The notes under the pieces were generated by a model. That model had not been told where the DNA came from, did not search any database, and saw nothing but the letters and a program-made list of their open reading frames with translations. Made by a program: the position numbers and the translations under genes. Shown here in pieces: positions 8,804-17,266 of a DNA stretch of 64,000 nucleotides. Source of the DNA: Rossellomorea sp. SC111 (GTDB lineage: Bacteria > Bacillota > Bacilli > Bacillales > Bacillaceae_B); contig NZ_JANIOC010000019.1 of assembly GCF_024733565.1 (NCBI RefSeq), positions 1 through 64,000 of the forward strand. The letters are read 5' to 3'. The stretch's first letter is position 1, and each line of letters starts with the position of its first letter.

Positions 8804-9510
8804 TAGATAATGACCTCCTCAACCATTTTGATTTTATGCAGAAGCTCATGTTTACGTGTTTCCAACACTTCGGTCTGCTCTGCCTTTTTCATGTTATTCA
8901 CGATATTCTTCCACTGACGGAGTTCCTGATTCCATTTTTTAATGAATGCATCATTTCGTTCCTTCATCAAGAACGGCCCGAGCAGCAGCTCTTTTTCAAG
9001 TTCTTTGGAATAGTGGGTGTGTGGGTTTCCTTTTTCGGCTATCAAAATTTCATATAGCTTATCATCTTCTTCAAGAATTTCCTCGCCGATCAGATCCCAT
9101 TCATTGTCCATCAGCCACGTCCTGATCGATTTCGCACTCACATTGGGCTGAAGGATCAATCTTGTTCCGTCAGACAGCTTGTCCTTGCCTTCCTCCAAAA
9201 TTGATGCAATCAATGCACCACCCATTCCCGCAATCGTAATACAGTTGACTTCGCCGGGAGATATGACTTCTAAACCATTGCCCAGCCTCACTTCTACTTC
9301 ACGGGTCAGCCCGGCATCTTCTACTTGTTTTTTCGCAGAAAGGTAAGGGCCTTTTACCACCTCACCGGCGATTGCTGATGAAGCGATGCCTTTATTGACG
9401 GCATAGCAGGGAAGGTAGGCATGATCTGAACCGATATCGGCAATTTTAGATTGTTCTGGTATGTATGAAACAACTGTTTCAAGTCGTTTTGATAATTGTT
9501 GAATATTCAT
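8803..9510 (-). CDS. trmK: tRNA (adenine(22)-N(1))-methyltransferase TrmK
   Basis: SAM-dependent enzyme that makes m1A at position 22 of tRNA. The ATG at 9510 follows AAAGGTG at 6 bases, giving 235 residues; an upstream in-frame ATG has no such site. The SAM-binding loop is IADIGSDHAYLP, followed by NCITIAGMGG and LQPNVSAKSIRTWL. The last 70 residues are a basic helical, coiled-coil-like domain (KNIVNNMKKAEQTE). Co-transcribed with yqfO through a one-base TAATG overlap. Confidence 0.94.
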   Translation of the reverse strand: MNIQQLSKRLETVVSYIPEQSKIADIGSDHAYLPCYAVNKGIASSAIAGEVVKGPYLSAKKQVEDAGLTREVEVRLGNGLEVISPGEVNCITIAGMGGALIASILEEGKDKLSDGTRLILQPNVSAKSIRTWLMDNEWDLIGEEILEEDDKLYEILIAEKGNPHTHYSKELEKELLLGPFLMKERNDAFIKKWNQELRQWKNIVNNMKKAEQTEVLETRKHELLHKIKMVEEVII

Positions 9511-9578
9511 TCGTTCACCTTTACTCATTTTTATTGGTCCTGCTTATCTGATACTCATTCTAACCAACTTTTCCATAT

Positions 9579-9616
9579 AAAAAAAGTCCTTTGCCCAAAG
9601 ACAAAGAACCTTTTTT
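9579..9616. terminator. Terminator after cccA
   Basis: Stem AAGTCCTTTG / CAAAGAACCTT flanked by A and T runs on both sides, between cccA and trmK. Confidence 0.7.
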
Positions 9617-9625
9617 ATTCATTGA

Positions 9626-10000
9626 TTATTTAAGTGATTTGATCCAGTCTGCCATTGCATCAAGATTTTCATCTGCTACTAGACCAGCAGGCATGACCCC
9701 TCCACCATTTTTGATTCTATCTTTGATCTCGTCTTTTGACAGCTTCGTTCCTTTAAGAGCAGGACCCGCGCCACCTTCATAGTTCCCACCATGACAAGAT
9801 ACACAAGACTCCTTGTACTTAGCTTCCGGATCGAACTCCCCGCTTGAAGCTTTTTCGCCTTCTTTGCCAGCAGTCTCACCATGTTTTTCGTCCTTCGCTT
9901 TTTCATCGGCATTGTTAAGGCCTTCAATCGATAAGAAGAAAACAAGACCAATTCCAAGGGCCGCAATAAGTACGAATGGAATAATTGGATTACGATTCAT
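9626..10000 (-). CDS. cccA: Cytochrome c-550
   Basis: Membrane-anchored small c-type cytochrome that carries electrons outside the cytoplasmic membrane. The ATG at 10000 behind AAAGGAGG gives 124 residues. One N-terminal transmembrane anchor (IIPFVLIAALGIGLVFFL) is followed by a charged linker (residues about 30-55, rich in E, K and G) and a class I cytochrome c domain with the haem motif CVSCH near residue 67 and a distal Met in GVMPAG. It lies upstream of sigA as in B. subtilis, though two extra genes intervene. Confidence 0.94.
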   Translation of the reverse strand: MNRNPIIPFVLIAALGIGLVFFLSIEGLNNADEKAKDEKHGETAGKEGEKASSGEFDPEAKYKESCVSCHGGNYEGGAGPALKGTKLSKDEIKDRIKNGGGVMPAGLVADENLDAMADWIKSLK

Positions 10001-10185
10001 GATTTTAACCTCCTTTATGTACAGCATCCAAAAAATAGTGCTCTTTTCAACACTTTATATTTTACTGTAAAAACCGACAAAGTAAAAGTACTATCAATTA
10101 ACTTTTCCATCTTTCTCACAAATTAGACACATTTCCTTCTTTTTTCCTGTTTTCATCAATCAATTTCTTCTCATGTATCAGTTAT

Positions 10186-10236
10186 AAAAAAACAGGTGAG
10201 CTCTATCAGCCCCCAGTGGACCGATAGAGCTCACTC
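10186..10236 (-). terminator. Terminator after the acyl-CoA dehydrogenase
   Basis: Perfect 12-bp stem GTGAGCTCTATC / GATAGAGCTCAC, followed on the minus strand by CTGTTTTTTTAT. Confidence 0.85.
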
Positions 10237-10259
10237 TTCCTTGTATAGGACTCATGCCC

Positions 10260-11402
10260 CTATTGGCAGCCGATCAACCTTGATATAACCATTCTCTGCA
10301 CTTCTGAGGTCCCTTCTCCGATTTCAAGGAGTTTCGCGTCACGTAAGTAGCGCTCTACATGATATTCTTTCATGTAACCGTACCCGCCATGGATCTGAAT
10401 GGCTTCGTCCGCTACTTCCATACTGATCTCTGAAGCGTATAGCTTACACATCGAAGCCTCTTTGGAAAATGCTCTTCCCTGATCCTTTAACCAGGCTGCT
10501 TTATGAACCATGTTCCTGGCGAGCTCGATCTTCATTGCCATGTCAGCCAGCTTAAATTGTGTAACTTGAAATTGAGATAACGTTTTACCGAATTGTTTTC
10601 TTTCTTTCGAATATTGAAGAGCCTTGTCAAAAGCAGCCTGAGCCACACCGACTGCCATTGCCCCAATTCCGATCCTGCCCCCGTCAAGAGTGACAAGGAA
10701 CTGCTTGAATCCTTCCCCCTGCTTCCCTAAAAGGTTTTCCTTCGGGACCTCCACGTCCTCAAGGACCAGCTCAGTTGTATTGGAGGAATGAAGCCCCATT
10801 TTTTCATAATTATCAATGACCGTAAAACCTTTGGCTTTGGTAGGTGCGATGATCGCACTAATCTCTTTTTCCCCGTTGTTCCTGCCTGTAATCGCCGTCA
10901 ACGCAAGATGATTCGCATAACTTGCATTGGTTATATAACATTTATTACCATTTATGACCCATTTATCCCCTTTATCTTCAGCAGTGGTCTGGGTTCCTCC
11001 CGCATCTGAACCTGCATTGGGTTCAGTCAGGCCGAAAGCTCCAAATGATTCCCCTGTACAGATCGGCGTTAAGTATTTCTGTTTCTGCTCGTGTGTACCA
11101 AATAAATTGATCGGGGCGCCTCCCAGTGAAATATGGGCGGAGTACGTGATCCCCGTTGAAGCACATGCACGACTGAGTTCTTCCGTTACAATGGCAAAGC
11201 TTACTGTGTCCGCTCCGGCTCCACCATATTCCTCCGGAAAGGGTAGTCCCATCATCCCCAGATCAGAAAGCTTCTTGAAAATTTCTTTTGGAAATTCCTT
11301 TGTGCGGTCACGGTCCAACGCACCGGGCGCCACTTCTTCTTCAGCGAATTCCCTGATTGTTTTCTTAATCATCGTTTGCTCTTGTGTTAAGTCGAAATTC
11401 AT
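10260..11402 (-). CDS. Acyl-CoA dehydrogenase (short-chain type)
   Basis: FAD enzyme that forms the alpha-beta double bond in acyl-CoA during fatty-acid or branched-chain amino-acid breakdown. Of 380 residues, the N-terminal helical domain begins MNFDLTQEQTMIKKTIREFA; the FAD/substrate loop is FGLTEPNAGSDAGG; the C-terminal domain carries IHGGYGYMKEYHVERYLRDA, with the catalytic Glu in the position used by short-chain dehydrogenases, then EIGEGTSEVQRM. It resembles AcdA/Bcd types; the exact acyl substrate cannot be read. It stands alone, with its own promoter, a striking inverted repeat and a terminator. It is absent from this place in B. subtilis, so it is a local insertion. Confidence 0.9.
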   Translation of the reverse strand: MNFDLTQEQTMIKKTIREFAEEEVAPGALDRDRTKEFPKEIFKKLSDLGMMGLPFPEEYGGAGADTVSFAIVTEELSRACASTGITYSAHISLGGAPINLFGTHEQKQKYLTPICTGESFGAFGLTEPNAGSDAGGTQTTAEDKGDKWVINGNKCYITNASYANHLALTAITGRNNGEKEISAIIAPTKAKGFTVIDNYEKMGLHSSNTTELVLEDVEVPKENLLGKQGEGFKQFLVTLDGGRIGIGAMAVGVAQAAFDKALQYSKERKQFGKTLSQFQVTQFKLADMAMKIELARNMVHKAAWLKDQGRAFSKEASMCKLYASEISMEVADEAIQIHGGYGYMKEYHVERYLRDAKLLEIGEGTSEVQRMVISRLIGCQ

Positions 11403-11458
11403 CTTTATCCCCCTTGTCTAACTTTGATGACTGAAAGCCACAGACTTATACAGTACTT

Positions 11459-11502
11459 AGAGCGCATTTAAGCATAGTCATACGACTCTATGAATGCGCT
11501 CT
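11459..11502. promoter_or_regulatory. Long inverted repeat at the start of the acyl-CoA dehydrogenase transcript
   Basis: Outer arms AGAGCGCATT (11459-11468) and AATGCGCTCT (11493-11502); inner arms CATAG and CTATG; 10-base core. It begins at about the predicted transcription start, so it may be a repressor operator or a 5'-UTR hairpin. Confidence 0.55.
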
Positions 11503-11509
11503 CATTCCT

Positions 11510-11539
11510 ATTATAAGAGGGAATCGTGAATTTTCTCAA
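11510..11539 (-). promoter_or_regulatory. Sigma-A promoter of the acyl-CoA dehydrogenase
   Basis: Minus strand: -35 TTGAGA (11534-11539), 18-bp spacer, -10 TATAAT (11510-11515). Confidence 0.6.
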
Positions 11540-11567
11540 CTTTAAAAAACTTTTAAATTTTCAGAAG

Positions 11568-12107
11568 TTATAGTAATATATAAATTCCTACAAGGGTTGC
11601 TCCCACCGATCCTGCCAGCGTGAAATAATTCATCTTCCACTTAACCCCTGCACCTATCCAAATAAAACAGTTCAGAAACAAGGTCATGTATATTTGCGAA
11701 ATGTCCCCTTCAAAGATCTTTCCCGTTATTTTTATGGAGGAAAGAAACAGGATACACGCAGCTGACGTATAGAGAAGTAAAGGTGAAAATTGTTTTTTAG
11801 AATAATAAATTCCTACACCCATTAATAATCCGACAAAACTTGCCAAAATCGCTGTTTGCAAAACGATTGACAATTCAGTAAAATAAATGACAAATAATGA
11901 AATTACTAATGAAGAAATGGAAATCAGGAATTCTTTTAGCAAGGTTTTCTTCTGGGGTTTCGCAGATGGACTGTCATTGATTCCTTCTCCTTCTGTATAT
12001 AAAGCCAGAAGAAAGTCACAATATTGTTCAGGCAGCATCTTCGTTTGCTTCCAAAGGCGAATTTCATGGATAATGGTTTCCGTTTTTGAATCCTTTATTC
12101 TGGTCAC
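11568..12107 (-). CDS. Uncharacterised membrane protein
   Basis: I do not recognise the family with confidence. The GTG at 12107 is preferred over the GTG at 12116 because AAAGGTGTG then lies at a workable distance; this gives 179 residues. Residues about 1-60 are soluble and start with a helical segment (IIHEIRLWKQTKMLPEQYCD), then a short linker. Five to six hydrophobic segments follow from about residue 60 to the end (SISSLVISLFVIYF through SVGATLVGIYILL). The layout, a short cytoplasmic head plus a membrane bundle, resembles DUF2157-like proteins, but that is a guess. It sits between sigA and the acyl-CoA dehydrogenase and is another extra gene here. Confidence 0.7.
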   Translation of the reverse strand: MTRIKDSKTETIIHEIRLWKQTKMLPEQYCDFLLALYTEGEGINDSPSAKPQKKTLLKEFLISISSLVISLFVIYFTELSIVLQTAILASFVGLLMGVGIYYSKKQFSPLLLYTSAACILFLSSIKITGKIFEGDISQIYMTLFLNCFIWIGAGVKWKMNYFTLAGSVGATLVGIYILL

Positions 12108-12179
12108 TTCTGTCACACCTTTTTTTGTTGCATCCTTTAGCTCTATTCGGCAACGATCATAAAAAATCCTTTAAATAAG

Positions 12180-12218
12180 GACAAAAAAAACTACCTCTAT
12201 GCACAATAGAGGCAGTAA
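12180..12218 (-). terminator. Terminator after sigA
   Basis: Stem CTGCCTCTATTG / CATAGAGGTAG, followed on the minus strand by a run of eight T. It ends the dnaG-sigA transcript. Confidence 0.8.
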
Positions 12219-12227
12219 AGAGTGGTT

Positions 12228-13358
12228 CTATTCCAAAAAGTCTTTCAATCGTTTGCTTCTGCTTGGATGGCGGAGCTTCCGAAGGGCTTTCGCTTCGATT
12301 TGACGAATACGTTCCCTGGTAACACCAAACACTTTACCCACTTCTTCCAGTGTACGGGTTCTGCCGTCATCCAGACCAAAACGTAACCTTAGAACATTTT
12401 CTTCCCGGTCTGTAAGAGTATCCAGGACATCTTCAAGCTGTTCTTTCAACAGTTCGTACGCTGCATGTTCTGAAGGAGATTGAGCTTCTGCATCCTCGAT
12501 GAAGTCTCCAAGATGAGAATCGTCTTCTTCACCAATCGGTGTTTCAAGGGATACAGGTTCTTGAGCAATCTTGAGAATTTCACGAACCTTTTCAGGAGTC
12601 AGATCCATTTCTTCAGCAATTTCTTCCGGTGCAGGTTCACGGCCCAGGTCTTGAAGCAACTGTCTTTGTACGCGAATCAGCTTATTAATGGTTTCAACCA
12701 TATGAACCGGGATACGTATCGTTCTTGCCTGGTCGGCAATGGCACGGGTGATGGCTTGTCGAATCCACCAAGTTGCATACGTACTGAATTTATACCCTTT
12801 CCGGTAATCAAACTTCTCCACTGCTTTAATAAGACCCATGTTTCCTTCTTGGATAAGATCTAAGAAGAGCATCCCGCGTCCAACATAGCGCTTTGCGATA
12901 CTGACAACGAGTCTCAGGTTCGCTTCGGCAAGACGTCGCTTTGCTTCCTCATCACCATCTTCAATTCGCTTGGCAAGATTGATCTCTTCTTCGGCCGAAA
13001 GTAAATCGACTCTCCCAATTTCTTTCAGGTACATACGTACAGGATCATTTATCTTAACCCCCGGAGGAACACTTAAATCATTCAGATTAAACTCTTCTTC
13101 CTCTTCTTTCTCTAACTCCGTGGCACCTGGATCATCATCTTCGTCACTTTCATTAACGATTTCCACATTCTGTTCACCTAAGTGTTCATAGAATTCGTCC
13201 ATTTGATCGGAATCCAATTCGAAGCCGGATAATTTATCTGCAATATCTTCGTATGTGAGGACTCCTCTTTTCTTACCTTGGTTAACTAAAAATTCTTTCA
13301 CCTGATCAACTGTTAATTCTGACGCTATTTGTTTGGAACGCGCTGACTTTTCAGCCAT
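12228..13358 (-). CDS. sigA: RNA polymerase primary sigma factor SigA
   Basis: Housekeeping sigma-70 factor (RpoD). The ATG at 13358 behind GGAGGGG gives 376 residues; the longer frame starts inside that site. Region 1.1 is acidic ([20 protein letters not shown]). Region 1.2 begins [11 protein letters not shown]. Regions 2.3-2.4 read [20 protein letters not shown] and recognise the -10 box. Region 4.2 reads [18 protein letters not shown] and recognises the -35 box. It follows dnaG by 33 bases in the conserved macromolecular synthesis operon. It is the factor that should use most promoters noted in this window. Confidence 0.98.
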   Translation of the reverse strand: MAEKSARSKQIASELTVDQVKEFLVNQGKKRGVLTYEDIADKLSGFELDSDQMDEFYEHLGEQNVEIVNESDEDDDPGATELEKEEEEEFNLNDLSVPPGVKINDPVRMYLKEIGRVDLLSAEEEINLAKRIEDGDEEAKRRLAEANLRLVVSIAKRYVGRGMLFLDLIQEGNMGLIKAVEKFDYRKGYKFSTYATWWIRQAITRAIADQARTIRIPVHMVETINKLIRVQRQLLQDLGREPAPEEIAEEMDLTPEKVREILKIAQEPVSLETPIGEEDDSHLGDFIEDAEAQSPSEHAAYELLKEQLEDVLDTLTDREENVLRLRFGLDDGRTRTLEEVGKVFGVTRERIRQIEAKALRKLRHPSRSKRLKDFLE

Positions 13359-13391
13359 TTGTTCCCCTCCTTCCAACTTCCTTACAAAACT

Positions 13392-15203
13392 TTATAGAGA
13401 CTTACGCAGCTGTAAGATTTCCATTGCTATTTGTGCTTCTTGTCTGTAATCCTTTAGTCTTTCCGCTTCTTTTCTTTCCACTTCTTTTTCTTTTATTCTC
13501 AACATCTTTTGATGTTTTAACACCTGGTTAACGTAATCTGTCAATTCCTGATCCGTACTTTCTTCGCTTATGGACATCATTTCGATTTCCGTCACGATCC
13601 TTCTGAGCCTTTCATCAGGAAGATACCCGATAAACGCACTGGCACTTGGAGGCAGACCTTCTTCATAATAGCCCAATAAATAAGTAATAATAGCCTGATG
13701 CTCATCGATATTGAGGTTCGTGCCTGCAAGCCACTCCTGAATCTTATAAGCGATATTCGGATCCTTCAACATGTAAGCAATCAACCTTCGCTCAGCGGTT
13801 TGGTATGCAGGCAGCAGTCTGGACTGCGTGGGCTGTTTGAAATTCCCTTGCATACCGACCTGTTTAGGTGGTTTAGCAACGCGGTTTTCCGGACCTTGCA
13901 ATTCAGACAGCTGTTGTTGAAGAGCCTCTAACGATAGTTCAAACTCATCAGCCAGGTATCGTAAATAATAATCCTTTTCAACCGCTTTACTTAATTGAGT
14001 AATTTCCTTAAGTATGTCTTCTATATACTTAAGGCGATCTCCTTCATCATTTAAGTTTTTATTCAGTTTATAATACCGAAGCTTAAACGCCATGAACGTC
14101 AAACTTGCCCCTATTACATCCTGCTGGAATCTCTCTGAACCATATTTGGTGATGTAGTCATCAGGGTCTAATTGTTCGGGTATTACGGCTACGCGTATGT
14201 CCAACTGATGCTTATGAAGAAGCTTCCCGGCTCTGAATGCTGCTTCTACTCCGGCAGAATCACCATCGTAACAAATGATGATGGAATCCGTTAATCGCTT
14301 TAACAGGCCTATTTGCTGTTCCGTCAATGAAGTACCCATGGTGGCTACTCCGTTTTCTACCCCGGCTTCGCTTGCTGAAATAACATCTGCGAACCCTTCA
14401 AATAATACCGCCTGCTGTTTTCTTCTAATCATTGATCGTGCATCATGATAATGATAAAGGATGCTGCTTTTATTAAAGATCTTCGTTTCAGGACTGTTTA
14501 AGTATTTAGGCTGGTCATCCGCATCGATGGTCCTGCCTGAAAATGCAACAGTATTCCCTTTTGTATCCACAATCGGAAACATGATTCTTCCCCTGAAGCG
14601 ATCGAGGAAGGAATCGTCCCTTTCCCTTCTCACGAGTAAACCCGCGGCTTCCATCAGTTCAAGGGAGTAACCCCTCTTCTCCAGAAATTTGACCGTAAAA
14701 TCCCAACTTGGGAGCGACCAACCTATCTGGAATTTCGTGATACTTTCCGTAGTAAAGCCCCTTGCAAGTAGATATTCCAGTGCTTCCTGACCTTCCTTTG
14801 TATTTAGAAGGAGATGATGGTAAAATTTACTTAATAAGCTGTGAGCTTCCATCATTTGCTTCTCGTCCTCTTGAGGAGGAAGCGGTTGATCAGAAGAAGG
14901 GGTTTGGATGGAAATTTCCTCTCCGACTCTTGATCCCAGTTTTTGAGCCGCCTCGAGGAAGCTGAGGCCGTCTACATCCATGAGAAACGTAAATGCGTTC
15001 CCCCCTGCACCACACCCAAAGCAATGAAAGATTTGTTTGTCGGGAGAAACAGAAAAAGATGGAGTATTTTCTCCATGGAACGGACATAATCCAAAATAAT
15101 TCCTGCCCTGCTTTTTCAGTTGTACATAATCACTGACAACATCGACGATATCGGTTGACGATAAAATTTTATTTAACTTATCTTCAGGGATTCTTTCAGA
15201 CAT
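13392..15203 (-). CDS. dnaG: DNA primase DnaG
   Basis: Makes RNA primers for the replication fork. The 603-residue chain starts behind AGGTGAT. The N-terminal CHC2 zinc site uses Cys40, His43, Cys61 and Cys64. The TOPRIM core is visible in VLFEGFADVISA and IICYDGDSAGVEAA. The C-terminal third (from about residue 440) is the helicase-interaction domain that binds DnaC/DnaB. Downstream of yqxD and upstream of sigA, the usual order. No truncation. Confidence 0.97.
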   Translation of the reverse strand: MSERIPEDKLNKILSSTDIVDVVSDYVQLKKQGRNYFGLCPFHGENTPSFSVSPDKQIFHCFGCGAGGNAFTFLMDVDGLSFLEAAQKLGSRVGEEISIQTPSSDQPLPPQEDEKQMMEAHSLLSKFYHHLLLNTKEGQEALEYLLARGFTTESITKFQIGWSLPSWDFTVKFLEKRGYSLELMEAAGLLVRRERDDSFLDRFRGRIMFPIVDTKGNTVAFSGRTIDADDQPKYLNSPETKIFNKSSILYHYHDARSMIRRKQQAVLFEGFADVISASEAGVENGVATMGTSLTEQQIGLLKRLTDSIIICYDGDSAGVEAAFRAGKLLHKHQLDIRVAVIPEQLDPDDYITKYGSERFQQDVIGASLTFMAFKLRYYKLNKNLNDEGDRLKYIEDILKEITQLSKAVEKDYYLRYLADEFELSLEALQQQLSELQGPENRVAKPPKQVGMQGNFKQPTQSRLLPAYQTAERRLIAYMLKDPNIAYKIQEWLAGTNLNIDEHQAIITYLLGYYEEGLPPSASAFIGYLPDERLRRIVTEIEMMSISEESTDQELTDYVNQVLKHQKMLRIKEKEVERKEAERLKDYRQEAQIAMEILQLRKSL

Positions 15204-15251
15204 ACTTTATCACCTGTTTTTATTTACCCTCTTACTTAATCCATTCTGTAC

Positions 15252-15728
15252 TTATTGCGATTCTCCTGCAATTTCCGACAAGATTTTATCGAAGGACGTA
15301 CAAAATGTTTCTCTGTCTTCATTTGTAAAAGGCTTGGGACCTTTACCATAGTTGCCTCTCCTGCGTTCTTTGGCTGCGACATACCGATAATCGAGTGCCG
15401 TGACAATACTCTCTTCCCTGTAGGCTTTTCCCCGGGGAGAGATGGCATAAACTTTTTTCGGTAATACCAGACTTGCAAGCCCTATGTCCTGTGTCACCAG
15501 TACATCTCCTGCTTTGACATGATTCATGATGTATAAATCTGCCGCTTCTTTCGAACTATCCACATATACCCATTCACCTTCATCCGGTGTGTTCTTTCTG
15601 TGGGCATGGGAAGCAACAAAAATGACTTTAAAGCCATAACCTCTTGTTATTTTAATAATTTCCTGTTTCACCGGACAAGCATCCGCGTCTACATATACGG
15701 TAGGGTTATGATCGCTAATACTAACTAT
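15252..15728 (-). CDS. yqxD: UPF0178 / YaiI-YqxD family protein, non-standard start
   Basis: PIN-like nuclease-fold protein of unknown role (DUF188). The family core VYVDADACPVKQE near the N-terminus is present, then VTQDIGLASLVL and AISPRGKAYREE. The frame of this core has no ATG, GTG or TTG before a stop at 15737; the first is a GTG at 15671, inside the DxDxCPV motif. An ATA at 15728 has GGAG 9 bases upstream and gives 158 residues, close to the family's usual length, so I place the start there; an ATT at 15719 is the other choice. A sequencing error or a broken start must be excluded. It heads the dnaG-sigA gene group. Confidence 0.75.
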   Translation of the reverse strand: MVSISDHNPTVYVDADACPVKQEIIKITRGYGFKVIFVASHAHRKNTPDEGEWVYVDSSKEAADLYIMNHVKAGDVLVTQDIGLASLVLPKKVYAISPRGKAYREESIVTALDYRYVAAKERRRGNYGKGPKPFTNEDRETFCTSFDKILSEIAGESQ

Positions 15729-15737
15729 TCTACATCA

Positions 15738-16003
15738 CTCCGCATTATCCTTCTCTCTTTTTAGAACTTTCCCAGAGATTTGATTGAAATTGTCGAATTT
15801 TAATTCAAACGAGACTTGACATATCACAATAATTAGTTTATTCCTTAAGAGTTTAGTCTAAACCTATTTTAAATATTTTTATCACAATTTTTTATTATAG
15901 TATAATCGGACAAGTTTGACCACTATAAAAACTTAATTCCTTCAAGGTTTTTGTTCATGGTTTGAAATTCATCAAACTTTGTTTAGAAAATGAAGAGAGT
16001 GGT
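15738..16003. other. AT-rich intergenic region upstream of yqxD
   Basis: It probably carries the promoter of the yqxD-dnaG-sigA operon on the minus strand, but I see no single -35/-10 pair that stands out. A short palindrome GTTTAGTCTAAAC lies near 15849. No gene is supported. Confidence 0.4.
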
Positions 16004-16245
16004 GGTTGATTTCCGCTCCAGGTGCTCGCTTTCCGCGGGGCTGGCGGTGAGCCTCCTCGGCTGCAAGTGGTGCCCTACCCTTGTCCAGCTCCGGCGGCTA
16101 GCCCCTCGAGGTCATAAGCTAAATGGTCCAAGAAGGCAAAAAACGCCTTCCCGGCCCATTCATCTTATGCTTGTCGGGGCTGAGCAAGCCGCCTCCGCTT
16201 TTCGTTGTTTCCCGCAGGAGTCGAGCACCTTCCGCTCCAATCAAC
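16004..16245 (+). repeat. Repeat A, copy A2, with repeat B inserted
   Basis: The outer ends GTTGATT and AATCAAC pair. Next to them TCCGCTCC stands in the same orientation in both arms, then AGGTGCTCG pairs with CGAGCACCT. The middle is interrupted by a B element at about 16084-16200. It lies between the start of yqxD and the end of yqfL. Confidence 0.85.
16084..16200 (+). repeat. Repeat B inside A2
   Basis: Begins AGCTCCGGCGGCTAGCCCC and ends GGGGCTGAGCAAGCCGCC then TCCGCTT (end segments pair). The centre forms a hairpin with GAAGGC / GCCTTC and flanking CATAAG / CTTATG. Confidence 0.85.
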
Positions 16246-16371
16246 TTTCGAAGGATAGATTTTCACTAAAACTAAAGAGATTATCAATTTAATCAACCCA
16301 TCATTCTGCAGGTGCAGAAGATATCGATTTTAAATATTTTAAAGTTCTGGTTTGTGAAAAAGGCCTAAATA

Positions 16372-16413
16372 AAAGATGATTCCACCGTTTTTCAGGGGGA
16401 ATCATCTTTTTAT
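16372..16413. terminator. Terminator after yqfL
   Basis: Stem AAAGATGATTCC / GGAATCATCTTT with A and T runs on both sides. Confidence 0.8.
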
Positions 16414-16440
16414 GTACACGGTCATACTAATGACCGCCGA

Positions 16441-17250
16441 TCAATCGTTGGCTTTATGGTAAATATTTGTTATGACATTGGCTGTTTCTTCGACGGCCTT
16501 GTTGGTTACGTCAATGACGTGACATCCGATGCGGTCCGTAATTTTTTCAAAATACGTCAGTTCATCTTCAATACGTTTTATATTCGCGTAGCTCGCCTGA
16601 TCGTTCAATCCAAGCGACTTTAATCTTTCCCTGCGGATCGTATTCAACTTCTCCGGGCTGATTTTTAATCCGAAGCATTTCTTGGGTGAAACCATAAATA
16701 ATTCTTCCGGCGGATCTACTTCCGGTACAAGTGGAACATTCGCCACTTTGATCCTTTTCAGTGCAAGGTATTGAGACAGAGGGGTTTTTGACGTCCTGGA
16801 CACTCCGACAAGTACAATGTCCGCCCTGAGGATTCCCCGCGGGTCACGCCCATCATCGTATTTGACGGCAAATTCAATGGCTTCCACCTTCTTGAAGTAG
16901 TCGTCATCAAGCTTTCTGACAGTCCCGGGTTCAAACAACGGTTCCCTTTGGTAGGAAGATTGAAATTTGTCCATCAGTGGACCGATGATATCAAATGCAT
17001 AGAGCTCTTCCTTTTCAGATTGTTCTTTAATGTATGCACGCATATCCGGCTTTACAAGGGTATACACAATCAACCCCTGATTGAGCTTCGCCAAGGAAAT
17101 CACTTCATCGATATGTTCGGTGTCCTCTATATACGGAAAGCGTTTAATGACCGTATTGGAACCATTGAATTGGCTAATCGCCGCTTTTGTGACTAATTCG
17201 GCAGTCTCACCCACCGAGTCGGATACAACATAGATGATCGGTTCTTTCAC
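16441..17250 (-). CDS. yqfL: Pyruvate, phosphate dikinase regulatory protein family (YqfL)
   Basis: Bifunctional kinase/pyrophosphorylase family (DUF299, PSRP) that switches PEP-forming dikinases by threonine phosphorylation; B. subtilis YqfL is reported to act with CcpN in control of gluconeogenic genes. It has 269 residues, an N-terminal [13 protein letters not shown] motif and the P-loop-like [15 protein letters not shown] near residue 150. It follows ccpN by 16 bases, as expected for the ccpN-yqfL operon. I see no dikinase gene in the window, so the target is unknown. Confidence 0.92.
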   Translation of the reverse strand: MKEPIIYVVSDSVGETAELVTKAAISQFNGSNTVIKRFPYIEDTEHIDEVISLAKLNQGLIVYTLVKPDMRAYIKEQSEKEELYAFDIIGPLMDKFQSSYQREPLFEPGTVRKLDDDYFKKVEAIEFAVKYDDGRDPRGILRADIVLVGVSRTSKTPLSQYLALKRIKVANVPLVPEVDPPEELFMVSPKKCFGLKISPEKLNTIRRERLKSLGLNDQASYANIKRIEDELTYFEKITDRIGCHVIDVTNKAVEETANVITNIYHKAND

Positions 17251-17266
17251 GATCGTTCACCACCTT

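Noticed and set aside
10020-10180. Possible small gene between cccA and the acyl-CoA dehydrogenase terminator
   Set aside because: No frame with a start, a ribosome binding site and a recognisable product; it reads as the cccA promoter region.
15990-16292. 100-codon open frame across repeat A2/B
   Set aside because: It lies within the repeat, is not kept open in other copies and has no start signal; the constraint is on pairing, not on codons.
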